Shown here: one piece after another, positions 34,701 to 45,830 of the stretch | Position numbering within the stretch: position 1 is the first letter of the stretch | How the letters are laid out: every line of letters begins with the position of its first letter | Assembly (NCBI RefSeq): GCF_042453785.1 | Contig: NC_091661.1 | Location: 31,859,501-31,923,500 of the forward strand | Source of the DNA: Malus domestica | Lineage: Eukaryota; Streptophyta; Magnoliopsida; Rosales; Rosaceae | Length of the DNA stretch: 64,000 nt | Direction: 5' to 3' | Notes under the pieces: model-generated | What the model saw: only the letters and a program-made list of their open reading frames with translations | The model's database searches: none | What the model was told of the DNA's origin: nothing | Program-made: the position numbers and the translations under genes

Positions 34701-37268
34701 AGTGCGTATTTGTCGATTTAGTCTGCATCGCCATCCTAAAGGAGAGCCCTTCCATCTCCAGATCTAAACCTTGGACTGAGAAGTGAGATATGTTTTGAGT
34801 TGAGATAGTGTGATTTTGTTGTCCGACTGTCCTTAAATATTCAACTGCTACAATTTGCTTAGATTAAATTAAATGATTGCATAATTTTTCTATTTACAGA
34901 CCAGATACAAACACCAAGATATAATGGTTAAAACATCGAGAGTATCCCATTCTCGGGGTATCTTAAAAAATCCCGAGTTCCAACAGGCAAGTTGATCAAT
35001 CCAAAGTTTTACAATGCGTCTTCCACCGGTTTAGTGGATGATTGGATTTGCGTGTTTTGAATTAAACATTTCAATGGAGTCGTTCATAAAATCGTACTCT
35101 TTGATCTCGTTGGATGCATGAAGTGAGCGTATCTTATTGGTTACCGGAACATGTGTAGTAATATGCACTAGTACGACATTACACATGGGCGTTGGAGATG
35201 GCAGATGTGGTTTCACATGGACACCATTGTCTTCTTTGTGATCTTTTCTTGCGGAGGTAATTGCTTGCACTGTACGTGTAGCTTCGCATCGCCGTTGTCC
35301 CGTCCTTTTCTGAATCGGATAAAGGTGGAAGCTGAACGCACATGAAGTAAGAAGCGGAATGCGGAGAAATGCGTAGCAATTATGTTACACAAACACGTAT
35401 GACTTATGAACAGAGTCTGAATTGCAAGATGTCATACGATCACGTATGACAGACGAACGTAGTGTTCTTATATTGTATCAAAAACGTTACTCGTGCAACG
35501 TTCATATGGAATGAGAGAAACTTACTTGCAATCGAAACGTCACTGTCACTGTCACTGTAATGGTATCTAAACCCAACTAGTGTTTGCTATAACCGTATTC
35601 TATTCCAATAGAGTATTGTTTTATATTGTACTTATTTCATATGACAATGTTTAATTAAATTGAGATATAATCACAATAATGTCTCAATTACATAAAAATT
35701 GAAATATGAAGAGCAACTTATATGAAACAGGTTCACCGCTACATAACGTCTCGATTCAATAATATATTGTCATATGAAGAAAAATTTACACGTAGTAATA
35801 TATTATTGAACTGTGATATTATTTGACGGTGAATCTATTTTATGCAACTAAATAGGAAAAAAAAAAGAGGATTAGGCAAGAGGACGTAAATTGGAATGGA
35901 GTGTGGACCCATGTGGCACCATCTATGGCTTTCCTCCGGCTTCGTTTCCACCGTTCAGTTTCAGCACCTACGGTCGTAAGACCGAAATACCCTCTTTTGA
36001 ATTGTTATGAGCACGTCAAGAGATCATTGATGTGTCTTCTGTCATGCCATTACCGAAATACCCTCTTTTTTCAGGGAGTATGAGAGACATTTACATTACA
36101 CGAAAACGTTTTTTATGGTAATGTTTAAAACAATTCACATGTCGGTACATGTTTTGGGATTTTTATATGACGTTGCATGGTGTATTTGACATTGTCATCT
36201 TGATATTTCCGGTTATTGTAACTATTTCGGAAAGCATATAGAGAGATAGAGTTGGTCAAACGGAACAAACAATTAGTAGACTTTCATCATTTTTTGCATG
36301 AGAAATGATAAGGAGACTCTCAAAAGTAGAACTCTCCATGAACTACCTGTCATCTCATATCTTAGCACATTATTTTATAATATTGATACAAAAATTAATG
36401 TTAAACTGTGAGGTACAAGAAAATTACTTATTTTATTGTGATTGTGATGTCACCCTAGAGATATTTTTTTCTTCCCCATGTTCATTTCGGTGGGGGAAAA
36501 AGAAAGTCGCAAGTTTGTCCACAAAAACTATTCACCTTTCACCCAATTCTTTAATCTTCACTGAGATCATCGACTAACCAACCAAAATCTGGTGGTACCA
36601 TTCCATGCACCAACCAATCTACCCCACAATTTGCTCTCCTTTGCTCTAATTAATTCAATTACTAATCATAATCAGTTAATTACCCTACAAAATTAATTAT
36701 TCTCTTTTGTTTACAACCTTCAAAGTGACATATTCTTCAATGTATCCGAAAAACAGACCGATATGTCATGTTATTATAAAAGTGGAGGAAATGTTTATTT
36801 TCTTTTTTTCTTAAAGTTCTATCACTAATATAATAATATATAATGTATGTACCCGTATTCTGAACACATTGAAAAATCTCAGTCACAAACTATTGTGGCC
36901 TCCTCACTAAATTTAGTGTAAGTTAATGAAGATATCCCATTTCAGCTTAAACCTGACGAGTTATCCAATCCAATGTGATATAATCGACACCCAATGAGCA
37001 TTTTAAGACTATCAACCGGACGGAGAAATTGCAAACACCAAGAACAAGAATTGCAAAACAATATTGATCTCTTCTTCCCTATATATTTGTTTTCCTTGAA
37101 GGGCAAGAAAATGAATCGAATGATTCAAATCGTCAAACAACATAATAATACACAACACGTACACGCCCAAATTACAACGAAAAACTCGTCCCTAATTACA
37201 ACCAACAACACAACCAAAAACAGTTAAAGAAGAGGAAGCGGTTAGTAACTCAAGTTTTAACCAGGCTG
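34701..37268. other. Intergenic, AT-rich
   Basis: This contains the HP30 3' region, weak ORFs without family features (35031-35379) and an inverted-repeat element near 35638-35778. The remainder to the LSU 3' end is AT-rich, with nothing I can support. Confidence 0.5.
35638..35778. mobile_element. Small inverted-repeat element
   Basis: The ends CATATGACAAT (near 35639) and ATTGTCATATG (near 35768) are exact inverted complements. The interior also pairs in part (TTGAGATATAATCAC against GTAACATTGAA-like sequence). About 140 bp, consistent with a MITE. Confidence 0.45.
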
Positions 37269-37595
37269 TCATTTGGAAGCGAGTCCCGGCGGCAGGGCAA
37301 CGGCGGAAGCCTGGAGGAGGCGCTGGGCCTGCGAGAGCTTGTCCACGAGGGCCAGAATCCGGGCATGATCCATACGCGCCTGATCGACTGCCTCGGCTTC
37401 GAGCTCACCGAGCTGCGAGCAGAGGCGCTCCTCCGCCTCCTCGGCGACTCGGAGCCTTTCGCGGGCCCTCTGGAGCTCCGCCTTCATCCTCTCCTCCCTC
37501 TCCTGGCTCTTCCTCAACTCCCTCTCCAATTCCTCGTTCCTCTGCCTCAGCAGCTTCTCTTCTTCCGCCGCCGGCTGTTGCTTCGTTACCGCCAT
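37269..37595 (-). CDS. LSU: RESPONSE TO LOW SULFUR (LSU) family protein
   Basis: Single exon of 108 residues. It is a coiled coil almost throughout (EEEKLLRQRNEELERELRKS), then the family block VAEEAEERLCSQLGELEAEA and DQARMDHARILALVDKLSQA. LSU proteins are small plant-specific coiled-coil hubs induced by sulfur starvation and other stresses; they bind many partners, including a chloroplast superoxide dismutase. The extra basic/acidic N-terminal repeat makes it slightly longer than the Arabidopsis forms. A UPE-box match about 150 bases upstream (37746-37760) supports both identity and sulfur control. Neighbouring HP30 matches the Arabidopsis gene order. Confidence 0.92.
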   Translation of the reverse strand: MAVTKQQPAAEEEKLLRQRNEELERELRKSQEREERMKAELQRARERLRVAEEAEERLCSQLGELEAEAVDQARMDHARILALVDKLSQAQRLLQASAVALPPGLASK

Positions 37596-37634
37596 TTTTG
37601 TTAGACTCGAAGAAGCTCACAGGTCTCAGCTAAC

Positions 37635-37730
37635 GAAAATACAAAGTGTTTTGTGAGTTGTGGTGCGCAGAGTACGTTTATGGAAAATACAAAGTGTTTT
37701 GTGAGTAGCGGTGCGCAGAGTACGTTTATA
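37635..37730. repeat. 48-bp tandem duplication in the LSU promoter
   Basis: Two near-identical copies start GAAAATACAAAGTGTTTTGT at 37635 and 37683, between the LSU start codon and the UPE box. They differ at a few bases (GTTGTGG versus GTAGCGG). Confidence 0.9.
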
Positions 37731-37745
37731 AAGGCCAACAACAGG

Positions 37746-37760
37746 TGTCCAGGTTCAATG
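37746..37760 (-). promoter_or_regulatory. UPE box (sulfur-limitation element)
   Basis: Minus-strand CATTGAACCTGGACA agrees with all 15 positions of the core half of the published UPE-box consensus (CATTGAACCTRGACR). The five upstream positions agree only partly. In Arabidopsis this element mediates induction under sulfur deficiency through the EIL3/SLIM1 factor. It lies about 150 bases before the LSU start codon. Confidence 0.82.
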
Positions 37761-38073
37761 GAAATGCTTTGGTTTCGAATTTGTGACTCTGCTTACGCAT
37801 TTGCATCTGTCATCCTAACTCTTTGTAGTGCCAAAATTCTATTTTATTTGAGATGCGTTCGTATGCCAGTACTAACTTTTATTATATTGAATTGGACTTA
37901 AAAGTTAGTGTAATTCCATATCTATTACGTGCATGGACCAACTTTAATGGAATGATATGTCGTTAAACGGTAACCTGATGACAACATGATGTTAGCTAGC
38001 CGTTTCTAGCTGGCGTCATACTGACGCCAAGTAGCCGTTGGCATTCAAATGGGCTGAGCTAGAGGATTGGTAG

Positions 38074-38229
38074 AATGTCAAGCTTGACATTGTGGAGCAG
38101 GAGGCCTGGCAAAATATCAAGCTTGACATTTTGGTGCTGGAGGGCTGGCAAAATGTCAAGCTTGACATTCTGGCGCTGGAGGGCTGGCAAAATGTCAAGC
38201 TTAACATTCTAGCACTGGGGGGCTGGGCT
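38074..38229. repeat. 39-bp minisatellite, four units, each with a perfect palindrome
   Basis: Units start at 38074, 38113, 38152 and 38191 with an exact period of 39. Each begins with the 18-base palindrome AATGTCAAGCTTGACATT (one or two changes in some copies) and continues with a G-rich GCTGGAGGGCTGG part. Because 39 is a multiple of three, both strands show repetitive ORFs, which I do not regard as genes. Confidence 0.95.
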
Positions 38230-38649
38230 AGAGGACTGGCTGGCTGGCTAGAAATGGGTAGTCCGCTGGCCTGATTTGGGGGTTTGGGCCCGGTGGGGCC
38301 CATAAGCCTTTTGGCCTAACCCTCGGTTGGAGACGATTTTCGTGTCATTCTTAACTATTTTTAACATTATGGTCCTTTGATCGGGTCGGTTGGAGATGGC
38401 CTTAGAGATGAGTCATCGAGCACGTTCAAATATTGGCCCAAAAATCGATGACCACCATATGAGCTCATAATGTATTCTAATGTTTCTAGCCGACAAATCT
38501 TGATTATTAATTTTTAATTAAAATTTGTACGATTAAAAACTTTGAAATATAAGATACCTGAAGCATAATAGAATTTGTATGTGGTTATCTCCGAGTAACT
38601 AATCATCTCCTCAATTAGATATTTAGTAACGTTTTTTGTTACCAAATTG

Positions 38650-38796
38650 GGGTGTGTTATCCACACACCTCTTTTTACTTCTCTCACACCTCTTGTTAAT
38701 TTTTGTCATTTGATCTTCTTCAATTCATCCGATCCGGCAGCCAAAAATTAAAAAGGTGTGAGAGAAGTAAAAAAATGTGTGTGGATATCACATCCC
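38650..38796. mobile_element. MITE family 1, copy 1
   Basis: The left end GGGTGTGTTATCCACACACC pairs with the right end GTGTGTGGATATCACATCCC, and TTTACTTCTCTCACACCT pairs with AGGTGTGAGAGAAGTAAA. It is about 147 bp and nearly a full hairpin. Confidence 0.75.
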
Positions 38797-38904
38797 TACC
38801 AAATTATATGTAAATACAAACAAATAACAAAGAAGATTCATTTGGTTAACGTCAATATAGCTGACCAAATTTTTCATTGTCATCTCACATTATTAATATT
38901 GACG

Positions 38905-39065
38905 TTTTAAGTGTTTTTAAAATGATTGAAAGTGTTTTAGATTAGAGTACTTTTGGAACAAATTCTTAGTAAAAATATAAGTAAATCATAAAAAAAAAAT
39001 CACTTTTGAAACACAAAAACACTTTCATTAAAAACGCTTTCAATTATTTTAAAAACACTTTTAAA
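38905..39065. mobile_element. Hairpin element, MITE family 2
   Basis: The arms AAGTGTTTTTAAAATGATTG (near 38910) and CAATTATTTTAAAAACACTT (near 39041) are inverted complements. A similar element lies at about 40978-41160. Confidence 0.6.
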
Positions 39066-39453
39066 TAAATTGTATTAGTATTAGCACTGTGTGTAAAAAA
39101 TGAATTTTTTTTTTTTTTTGAAGGAGCATCGTGGCCTTTCGTGGTTGCATAAGACACTTGATTGACAAACTAGTGGGCGGGCCGTCCTTATCTTCATAAA
39201 GTTGGACTACGCGGTAAGCATGCTGCGACACGATGAATATTCCGAGTGAACGAATAAATGTTATTAATTTTTCGATACATACTAGATATGTAGTGTTTCA
39301 AAATTTTGTGTAAAGAAATAGAGTTATTTAATTTGTTCTATCCATTTGTCGAGTATTGTCAAACATTTTTTTTTTTAAGGAAACGATAGCAGTTGTATTT
39401 CAATAATAAGGCATTACAATGAATCAAAGGAAAATTAGGGAAAGAAACAATCC

Positions 39454-39860
39454 TCAACCAGTATCCATGATAGTACTAGGAGGAGATCCCAACCACTCAC
39501 AAAATTGATCCACAGATAAACCAGTACGAGCTAGCCTATGAGCAACCCCGTTAGCTTGCCGGCGAGTGTGGGTAAAAGAAACTTTAGTGACTGTAGAAAC
39601 AATGGCCTTGATGTCTTCTATCACTTGTCCAATGGAAGATAGATTGACAGAAGAATCATAGACAATCTCCACAAAAGCGAATCACTCTCACATAATAAGT
39701 TTGTAAATCCCCTTTCAAATGCCCAAATCAAGCCAACCCGGACCGTCACAGCCTCTGCTTGGAGGGGTGAGAAGATATCAGAAAACTTCTCACATTTAAC
39801 AGCCAAAAAACCTCATGATTCATTACGAACAATCAAACATTTAGTAGGCATGAAAGGGCA
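39454..39860 (-). pseudogene. LINE-type RNase H-like fragment, frameshifted
   Basis: The minus strand reads LQAEAVTVRVGLIWAFERGF then LLCESDS, and in another frame SVNLSSIGQVIEDIKAIVST and FTHTRRQANGVAHRLARTGL. This is the C-terminal RNase H-like (RVT_3) domain of plant non-LTR retrotransposons. The domain is split between two frames near 39650, and no reverse transcriptase lies upstream, so it is a dead remnant. Confidence 0.78.
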
Positions 39861-40182
39861 TGTACCAAAAATACAGGTGGTCGTAGGACCACTTGGTTCC
39901 AATGTCCATCCGCCATTATGAGCATTGTACTTCATGAGTTTATTAAGTTGAATAAAGGTATATTCCATCTTCTGTCCATAATTTAGACAAAAAAAGAAAG
40001 TTTCAGATCAAATTACTTTGCAAATGTGAACAAATGTAATCTAAAACATTAGATCTCCAATATTTACCGACGATTTATTCCATGTTTACTTTTATTTATG
40101 TGGATGTAATATGAACATAAATGGTAAACAAATGAGTACGTCTTTCTAAAAGCTGATTATTTTTCGCTATATTATCTTAACG

Positions 40183-40335
40183 AGTAGTGCTATTCACAGT
40201 ATCACACGCTTATTTTTACCTCCCTCATACTGTTGTTAATTTTTTTCATTTATCTTGTTCAATTTATTTGATATGATAATTAAAAATTTAGAATGATACG
40301 TGAGAAATAAAAAAAGTTGTGTGGATAGTATTATT
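40183..40335. mobile_element. MITE family 1, copy 2
   Basis: Same design as the copy at 38650, with GTGCTATTCACAG near the left end and GTGTGGATAGTATTATTC at the right. The centre CATTTATCTTGTTCAATTTA is a diverged form of the shared core. Confidence 0.68.
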
Positions 40336-40977
40336 CCGTCTCAACGCGGGTCCGTGGAAGGTTTGTGGCCATTCGTACCATTGTCGTCCTTTTAATTGTG
40401 ACATAAGTGGTATTTCGAATTGGACCAACATCCGGTGCCAACTTTTGTTTGTCAAATCATTTTTTAAATTAATTACTTTAAAAATTACGAAAATAACGAT
40501 TGACCTCGAGTGCTTAGTTGCTAAGTATATTATTTTGGCCAACCCATCTAATCACGCTAGCGGCTTAAAGAAAGACCAAATTTATGAGCAATTAAACTAA
40601 AACCACACTCATATTGCTAACATACAATTTATGAAAGAAAATTTTCGATGTCACGGAAACACAGTCTTCAAGACACAAAATTTTATAATAAAAGTGGTTG
40701 GATACTAAAAAAAAAAAATTTAATCACTTGTATTATGACACTTTGTATACTAAACTATATTTCTGACCGTTAATAGAATTAGTTGGTGTCGGTGAGAGAT
40801 AAAATTAAAATGAATATTTGGCACCCTGACGATTAATCATTCTAATCTTCCCTTTACTATGTATGATTTTATGGATTATGACATGCCCTCCACCCAACAA
40901 ACACAACTTGCCATCATGTGCTATGGTCAACTCTTGCTTTTTAAAGCCCGATGGGCCCCGTGTAATAATTAAAACTA

Positions 40978-41160
40978 GAAGCTCGTTTGAAAATGTTTTC
41001 GGTGAAAATATTTTTAGAATAAATTATTAATAAAAATGTAAGTAAATTTTGAAAAAAATACTTAAAATGCTTCTTACAGAAAACACTTTAAGTATTTTTG
41101 GAATCCAAAAATATTTTTTCTAAACTCGGTTTTAGTTATTTCAAAAGCACTTCCAAACAA
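40978..41160. mobile_element. Hairpin element, MITE family 2, second copy
   Basis: The left arm (AGCTCGTTTGAAAATG...) and right arm (...GCACTTCCAAACAAG) pair imperfectly. The interior AGAATAAATTATTAATAAAA followed by ATGTAAGTAAAT resembles the 38905 copy. Confidence 0.5.
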
Positions 41161-41409
41161 GTTTTAAAACTAAAAGAGCACAGATTATTTTAAGTTGTTC
41201 AAAGCATTTTCCTTTTCATATATTTCAAATACAAAGAGTAAATATAAAATAATTATCGCTCTAAAAATGTTAATTTTGAAATGGTTAACGGACGTTGGGC
41301 CGAAAAGACGATACGAGATTAAACTCCCGTGCAGTTTATGAATTTGATGGATTGGGCTTACGAGTTCGACTCCCCAAATGCCCAATATTATTTTCTTTTT
41401 TGTCCTCAT

Positions 41410-42040
41410 CTTGAGCTTAAAATTTAGGAAGTTTTAACAAAAAAAACCCACGATACTGTTTACTTTAACAAAAAATCACATTTTTACACTAAAAGATCAA
41501 ACCTGTTACTATTCACTTTACCCTTTATTTTGTCATTATCATTAAAATTCAAAGTTTTCAAACAATTTTTATAAATTTTCCTTAAAATTTAAAGGATTTT
41601 TAACTCAAATAGTCAGATTAATATAATTCTTCATTTTAGTCATTCAGTGTTTCTATTAAATAAAGATAAAATCTCTATTTAATAAATTGAATGCATTTTT
41701 ATCATTTAGTCCTTATATGTATTTCATTGAAAGATCAAAATGATTGATAGTAGACAAACTCATACATCACTACTTCTATCGATTTTAAATCTTAAAACTC
41801 AAAGTAAAGAGTTGTACCAATTTTAAGTACCATTTTGGCTAAAAAGAAAAAAACATACCTTAATTTTAATATAGGAAAACTAATGAAAATAACTTGAAAA
41901 CTTTGAGTTTTAATAATAAAGATAAAATAAAAGATAGAGTAAATAATACCAGAGTTAATTTTTTAAGATAAAATATAATTTTTCAAGATAAAGATATGAT
42001 TTTTCGTTAAAGTGAAAGTTATCAGGAGTTTTTATGGTTA
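41410..42040. repeat. Two inverted copies of an AT-rich dispersed repeat
   Basis: 41410-41590 (ACTTTAACAAAAAATCACATT and ACCCTTTATTTTGTCATTAT) and 41870-42035 (AAAGATAAAATAAAAG and ATGATTTTTCGTTAAAGT) are diverged inverted versions of each other. The same words occur at 29085-29195. Confidence 0.5.
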
Positions 42041-42243
42041 AAGCCTCGTAATAAATCGACCATCATCTTTCGAGTTCATCCCCCTTCTCCCCCTCCGCCT
42101 ACAGTAGTCAGACCACTTGCAATGACATAACTCAAATCAAATGATTGAGCCATTTTTTTATTCATCAAAACTTGAAATGTTTACTTAAAATTCAAAACAA
42201 TCAAACAAATTGAGCAACAAGAAGAAGAAGAAGGGGAATACGT

Positions 42244-42246
<3 letters not shown>

Positions 42247-42282
<36 letters not shown>
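42247..42282. repeat. CT microsatellite in the ATG13 leader
   Basis: About 18 CT units lie upstream of the ATG13 coding start, in the probable 5' untranslated exon. Confidence 0.95.
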
Positions 42283-42284
<2 letters not shown>

Positions 42285-42933
42285 CATTGCAGAAGAAAAC
42301 TCCAAATTTACCATCACTCTTCCCTTTCAGTAAGTTTCCTGTTTCCGCATCATTTATTTTTCTGATTACGTTTTCAATATCATCTGGGAAGATTAGATCT
42401 CTCGTTTTTAACGTAATCTGATTATTTATAGTTTGATTAAGATTGTTAATTTATTACGAATTTCGTCATCTTCTTGTTGGATCATCCGAGGACCCATTTA
42501 CCCGATATGCTTGATCCGTTACTTTCAGATGCTTAATGGGTCATTGAATGCTTTGCATGTTGAATTTTGGATTTGGGTTTTATTTGGATCATCTGATTTT
42601 GCTCCATTTTTGTTTCTTGCATTATCATCTTGGTCAGTTGTTGATTTAATTTTGTTCTGGCACTTCTGAAGTACTAACCTTTGGTTGAAAAAGGTTTCTT
42701 GAAGTGGGGGTTTAATTTTCACTGCTTTCGTCTGTTCGTTTAATCCGATAATTGCATTGGTGCACATCAAATAATTCTATAGTTTAATGCAGGATCGAGA
42801 CTTTATCCGAATTCATGTTGTTGTTTTTGAGTGATTTGGGCAAGGAGTGGTTTTTGTGGGTACCGGTTGCTTCTGAGTGAAATGCTGTAAAGAGGGAGTG
42901 GGACTCTAGTTAAAGATTTAATTTTGAGGAATT

Positions 42934-45561
42934 ATGGACTTTCAGAATAATTCTCAGCTAGAATCGGGGAAAATGGAACAGATAGTTTCCCAATTTCTGT
43001 TGAAGAGCTTGCATATTGTTTTGGACTCTAGGATTCCTTCTCTTCACCCGCATGATCGCAGCGGTGACCTGTCATCTGCTACTCGAGTGAGAAGGAGTGA
43101 CAAGTGGTTTAACTTAATACTAGGGGACCGCCCTGCAGCTCTTGAGAATTTGAATTTTTGGCACAGAAGTGTAATGGATCCGATGATAATTGACATAATA
43201 CTTGTTCATGGAGGACCTAGTTCTTCTTCTGTTGACAATCTGTATGTGAATTCTGTGGAGGGGACATCTGTTGAGACAATCATAGAGAGGTGGGTTGTCC
43301 AGTATGAAACTCCACGGGTTGTCGCTCCTCAAACTGGTGACACTTCGGCCTCTTACAAGAAGACATACAAGAAGTCCATCATACTTTTACGTACCCTTTA
43401 TTCGTATATGAGGCTTCTTCCAGCTTATAGGATCTTTAAACAGTTAAGTACATCTAGTCAGACTTACAATTTTGATATCATCTACAAGGTGTCTTCACTT
43501 AGAGATCCATTCTCAAGGGCGGAGGAGGAACTAATGGAGGAGCACAGTTTTGCTCCCGTAGAGGCTCATCCTGGCTGCCTTTCTTTATCTGTGACTTACC
43601 GTTCAACACTAGCTGATTTCAATCTCGAGCCTTCATTACCAATGCCACCGAGGATAATTACTGATTATGTTGGTAGTCCTGCCACGGACCCCCTGAGGTT
43701 TTTCCCCTCATCAGAGAAGGGTTTTAGTGCAACTTCCTTTCCGGTGGGAGGAGCACGACCGCCATCTGGTGCGCCACACCAACGCCCACACAGCTGGACA
43801 AGTGGCTTCCACAGGTCACCCTCCTTTGTGCACAATAAACCCTTAGTTGGATCTCCACCAGCATATCGTGCATCTCCTATGTCATATGATGTTGGATCTC
43901 CTCCTATTGATACATTTGCTAACAGAGGTCAAAACTTTAGACCTCTAAGTCATCAAAGAAATATGAATTCTGATGAGTATCAGCTTTCACCTCCATTTTC
44001 GGCATCCCCATCGCCATCTCCCCCAACATACTTATCCAGTGGTAATTTCAGTCCTATGCAAACTCGAATTCGTTCAGGAACTGCTCCTGTAAGCATCCCC
44101 CTTCCAAGGGGGGGCAGAAGCCCTAGATACTTATCCCCCAATTTGTCTGATCCAAGTAGAAATTCTCTTCCTCCTTTATCATCCAGAAGCACAAGAAATG
44201 ATCATTCCTCTCAAGAGTCTCCATCAGGAATCAGGGCAATCAGAAAATTGGAGGTTTCAAGGGCTGGAGAGACTCACCCTGGAAATTCTAATCATTACAT
44301 TGGTCAGAAGGTAGTCCTTGTTTCCCGATTAAGCAACCTCTGGTCTTGAAGTTAATTGTTTCTCATGGTTTCTAGTAACACCAGTTTTTGTTTGTTTCAT
44401 AGATGACGAAAGACAGCAAAGATGATTCAGGGCGTTTCTCAGGATTGTTGTCGTCTAGTGGCTCACCACGTGTTGGATTTTCTAGAAGCTCGAGTAGACT
44501 GTCTTTCCAGGACGATTTGGATGATGTTGAGTTCTCATGTCCTTTCGACGTGGATGATGTTGATACATCAGATTCTCAAACCAGGTACTTAATAATTTTT
44601 ATGGTGTATACTTTTTATTCTGGTCGAATCTTTATGCTATATCTATATATGTAGTCATGGCCCTTTTTTGATCGAATCTTCCAGCAATTGTATTATATTA
44701 ATTCCACCACCATTGTTGTGACTACTTTACTACATGCATTTTTTATGCTTCTCACCTTAATGTTTATTTGCTTTCGGCTTCTTAAATTGCTGGGCTTTAT
44801 GATGGATAAAAGAAGCATAAAAGAGAACATAGTTTGGTCTATTTCTACCCGGATCCCTGTGATTAAGTTAAAACCAGTGTGTTTGTGTACATGATCTATC
44901 ATTTGCCTGGTTCATCTCTTGTAACGGAATTCACTTTGTCTGCAAGCACTGCACCCAAAATCTGATATACTCGGTTCTATTACTTTCAGCTCCATTAGAG
45001 ATTGTTACTGTAGTTTCCTTAACTAGAATTTTTTATGGTAATGTGCTATGGTATGTTGAAAAACGTAAGAAATGGAAACATATGATTACTATAATTGACG
45101 GGTTAATTACTTTTAATGACTTGAATTGACGTTTCTTTTTTCTAACCTTATCGTATACACTTGATCTGAATGTACATTTGGGATATTGCTTGCTGCAAAG
45201 ATGCATAGCTTGCTCCGTATCATCTTATATTTCTCTTTTCACATTTTGGGTGAACAGTGACTGCAAAAGGCCTTCAGAGTTCACATCTCAGTCACTGCCA
45301 ATGGGTAGAAAATCACAAGATGCTGCTGTCGGCGTTCTGGTTCAGATGCTGAGGACAGCTCCGCCTCTGCGCCAAGATTCAAGTTGTTACTCATCCCAGT
45401 CCGGGAAGAATGAGCATGAGGGAGGAGTTGCTACGGCTTCTGGTTTCTTTATGCCTCGGAAGACATCTGATGCACTGGAGGAGCTCAGAAGTTACCGAGA
45501 AATGAAAGACCTTCTTCTCTCTAAAAGCGGAATGAGGGTGCTTGCCAAAGAGGAATCATAA
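42934..45561 (+). CDS. ATG13: Autophagy-related protein 13
   Basis: Three coding exons at 42934-44310, 44403-44584 and 45258-45561 give 620 residues. The N-terminal HORMA domain (about 10-240) includes KMEQIVSQFLLKSLHIVLDS, DKWFNLILGDRPAALENLNF and IIERWVVQYETPR. The rest is a long Ser/Pro-rich disordered region with many phosphorylation-type sites, ending with a conserved C-terminal block (LEELRSYREMKDLLLSKSG). ATG13 is the regulatory subunit of the ATG1 kinase complex that starts autophagosome formation and is controlled by TOR phosphorylation. Intron joins restore IGQKMTKDSK and SQTSDCKRP-like frames. It has a CT-rich leader with an untranslated intron. Confidence 0.93.
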
Positions 45562-45782
45562 AGAGTCAGAGTTGCTGCAAGTATTGCCTGAGTTGTGCGC
45601 CATTGCCGCGCTATAGTTTCAACGTCTTAGAAGAAAAAACATACATTTTCATGTGAATAGAATGAATGGAGGACTAACAGCCTGTATATATCATGACCTA
45701 AAACTTAGTTATTGTCGTTAAATCTGTTTACTGCGATTTTAATGGCCGTTAATGTTTAGAAAGTGTTTATACCTTATGTTGA

Positions 45783-45830
<48 letters not shown>

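Larger units (their letters stand above)
37761..42933. other. Gene-poor block of repeats
   Basis: Five kilobases without a functional gene, apart from repeats listed separately: a minisatellite, MITE copies, a LINE fragment and decayed hairpin elements. 42240-42933 is the leader of ATG13, with a CT run at 42247-42282 and a likely 5' untranslated intron (about 42330-42792). Confidence 0.6.

Noticed and set aside
35031-35379. Minus ORFs of 79 and 66 codons
   Set aside because: The two frames overlap and neither has domain features; there is at best a weak hint of a decayed gene.
38016-38303. Repetitive ORFs on both strands over the minisatellite (95 and 60 codons)
   Set aside because: They exist because the 39-bp repeat is a multiple of three and lacks stops; no start context, splice signals or homology support them.
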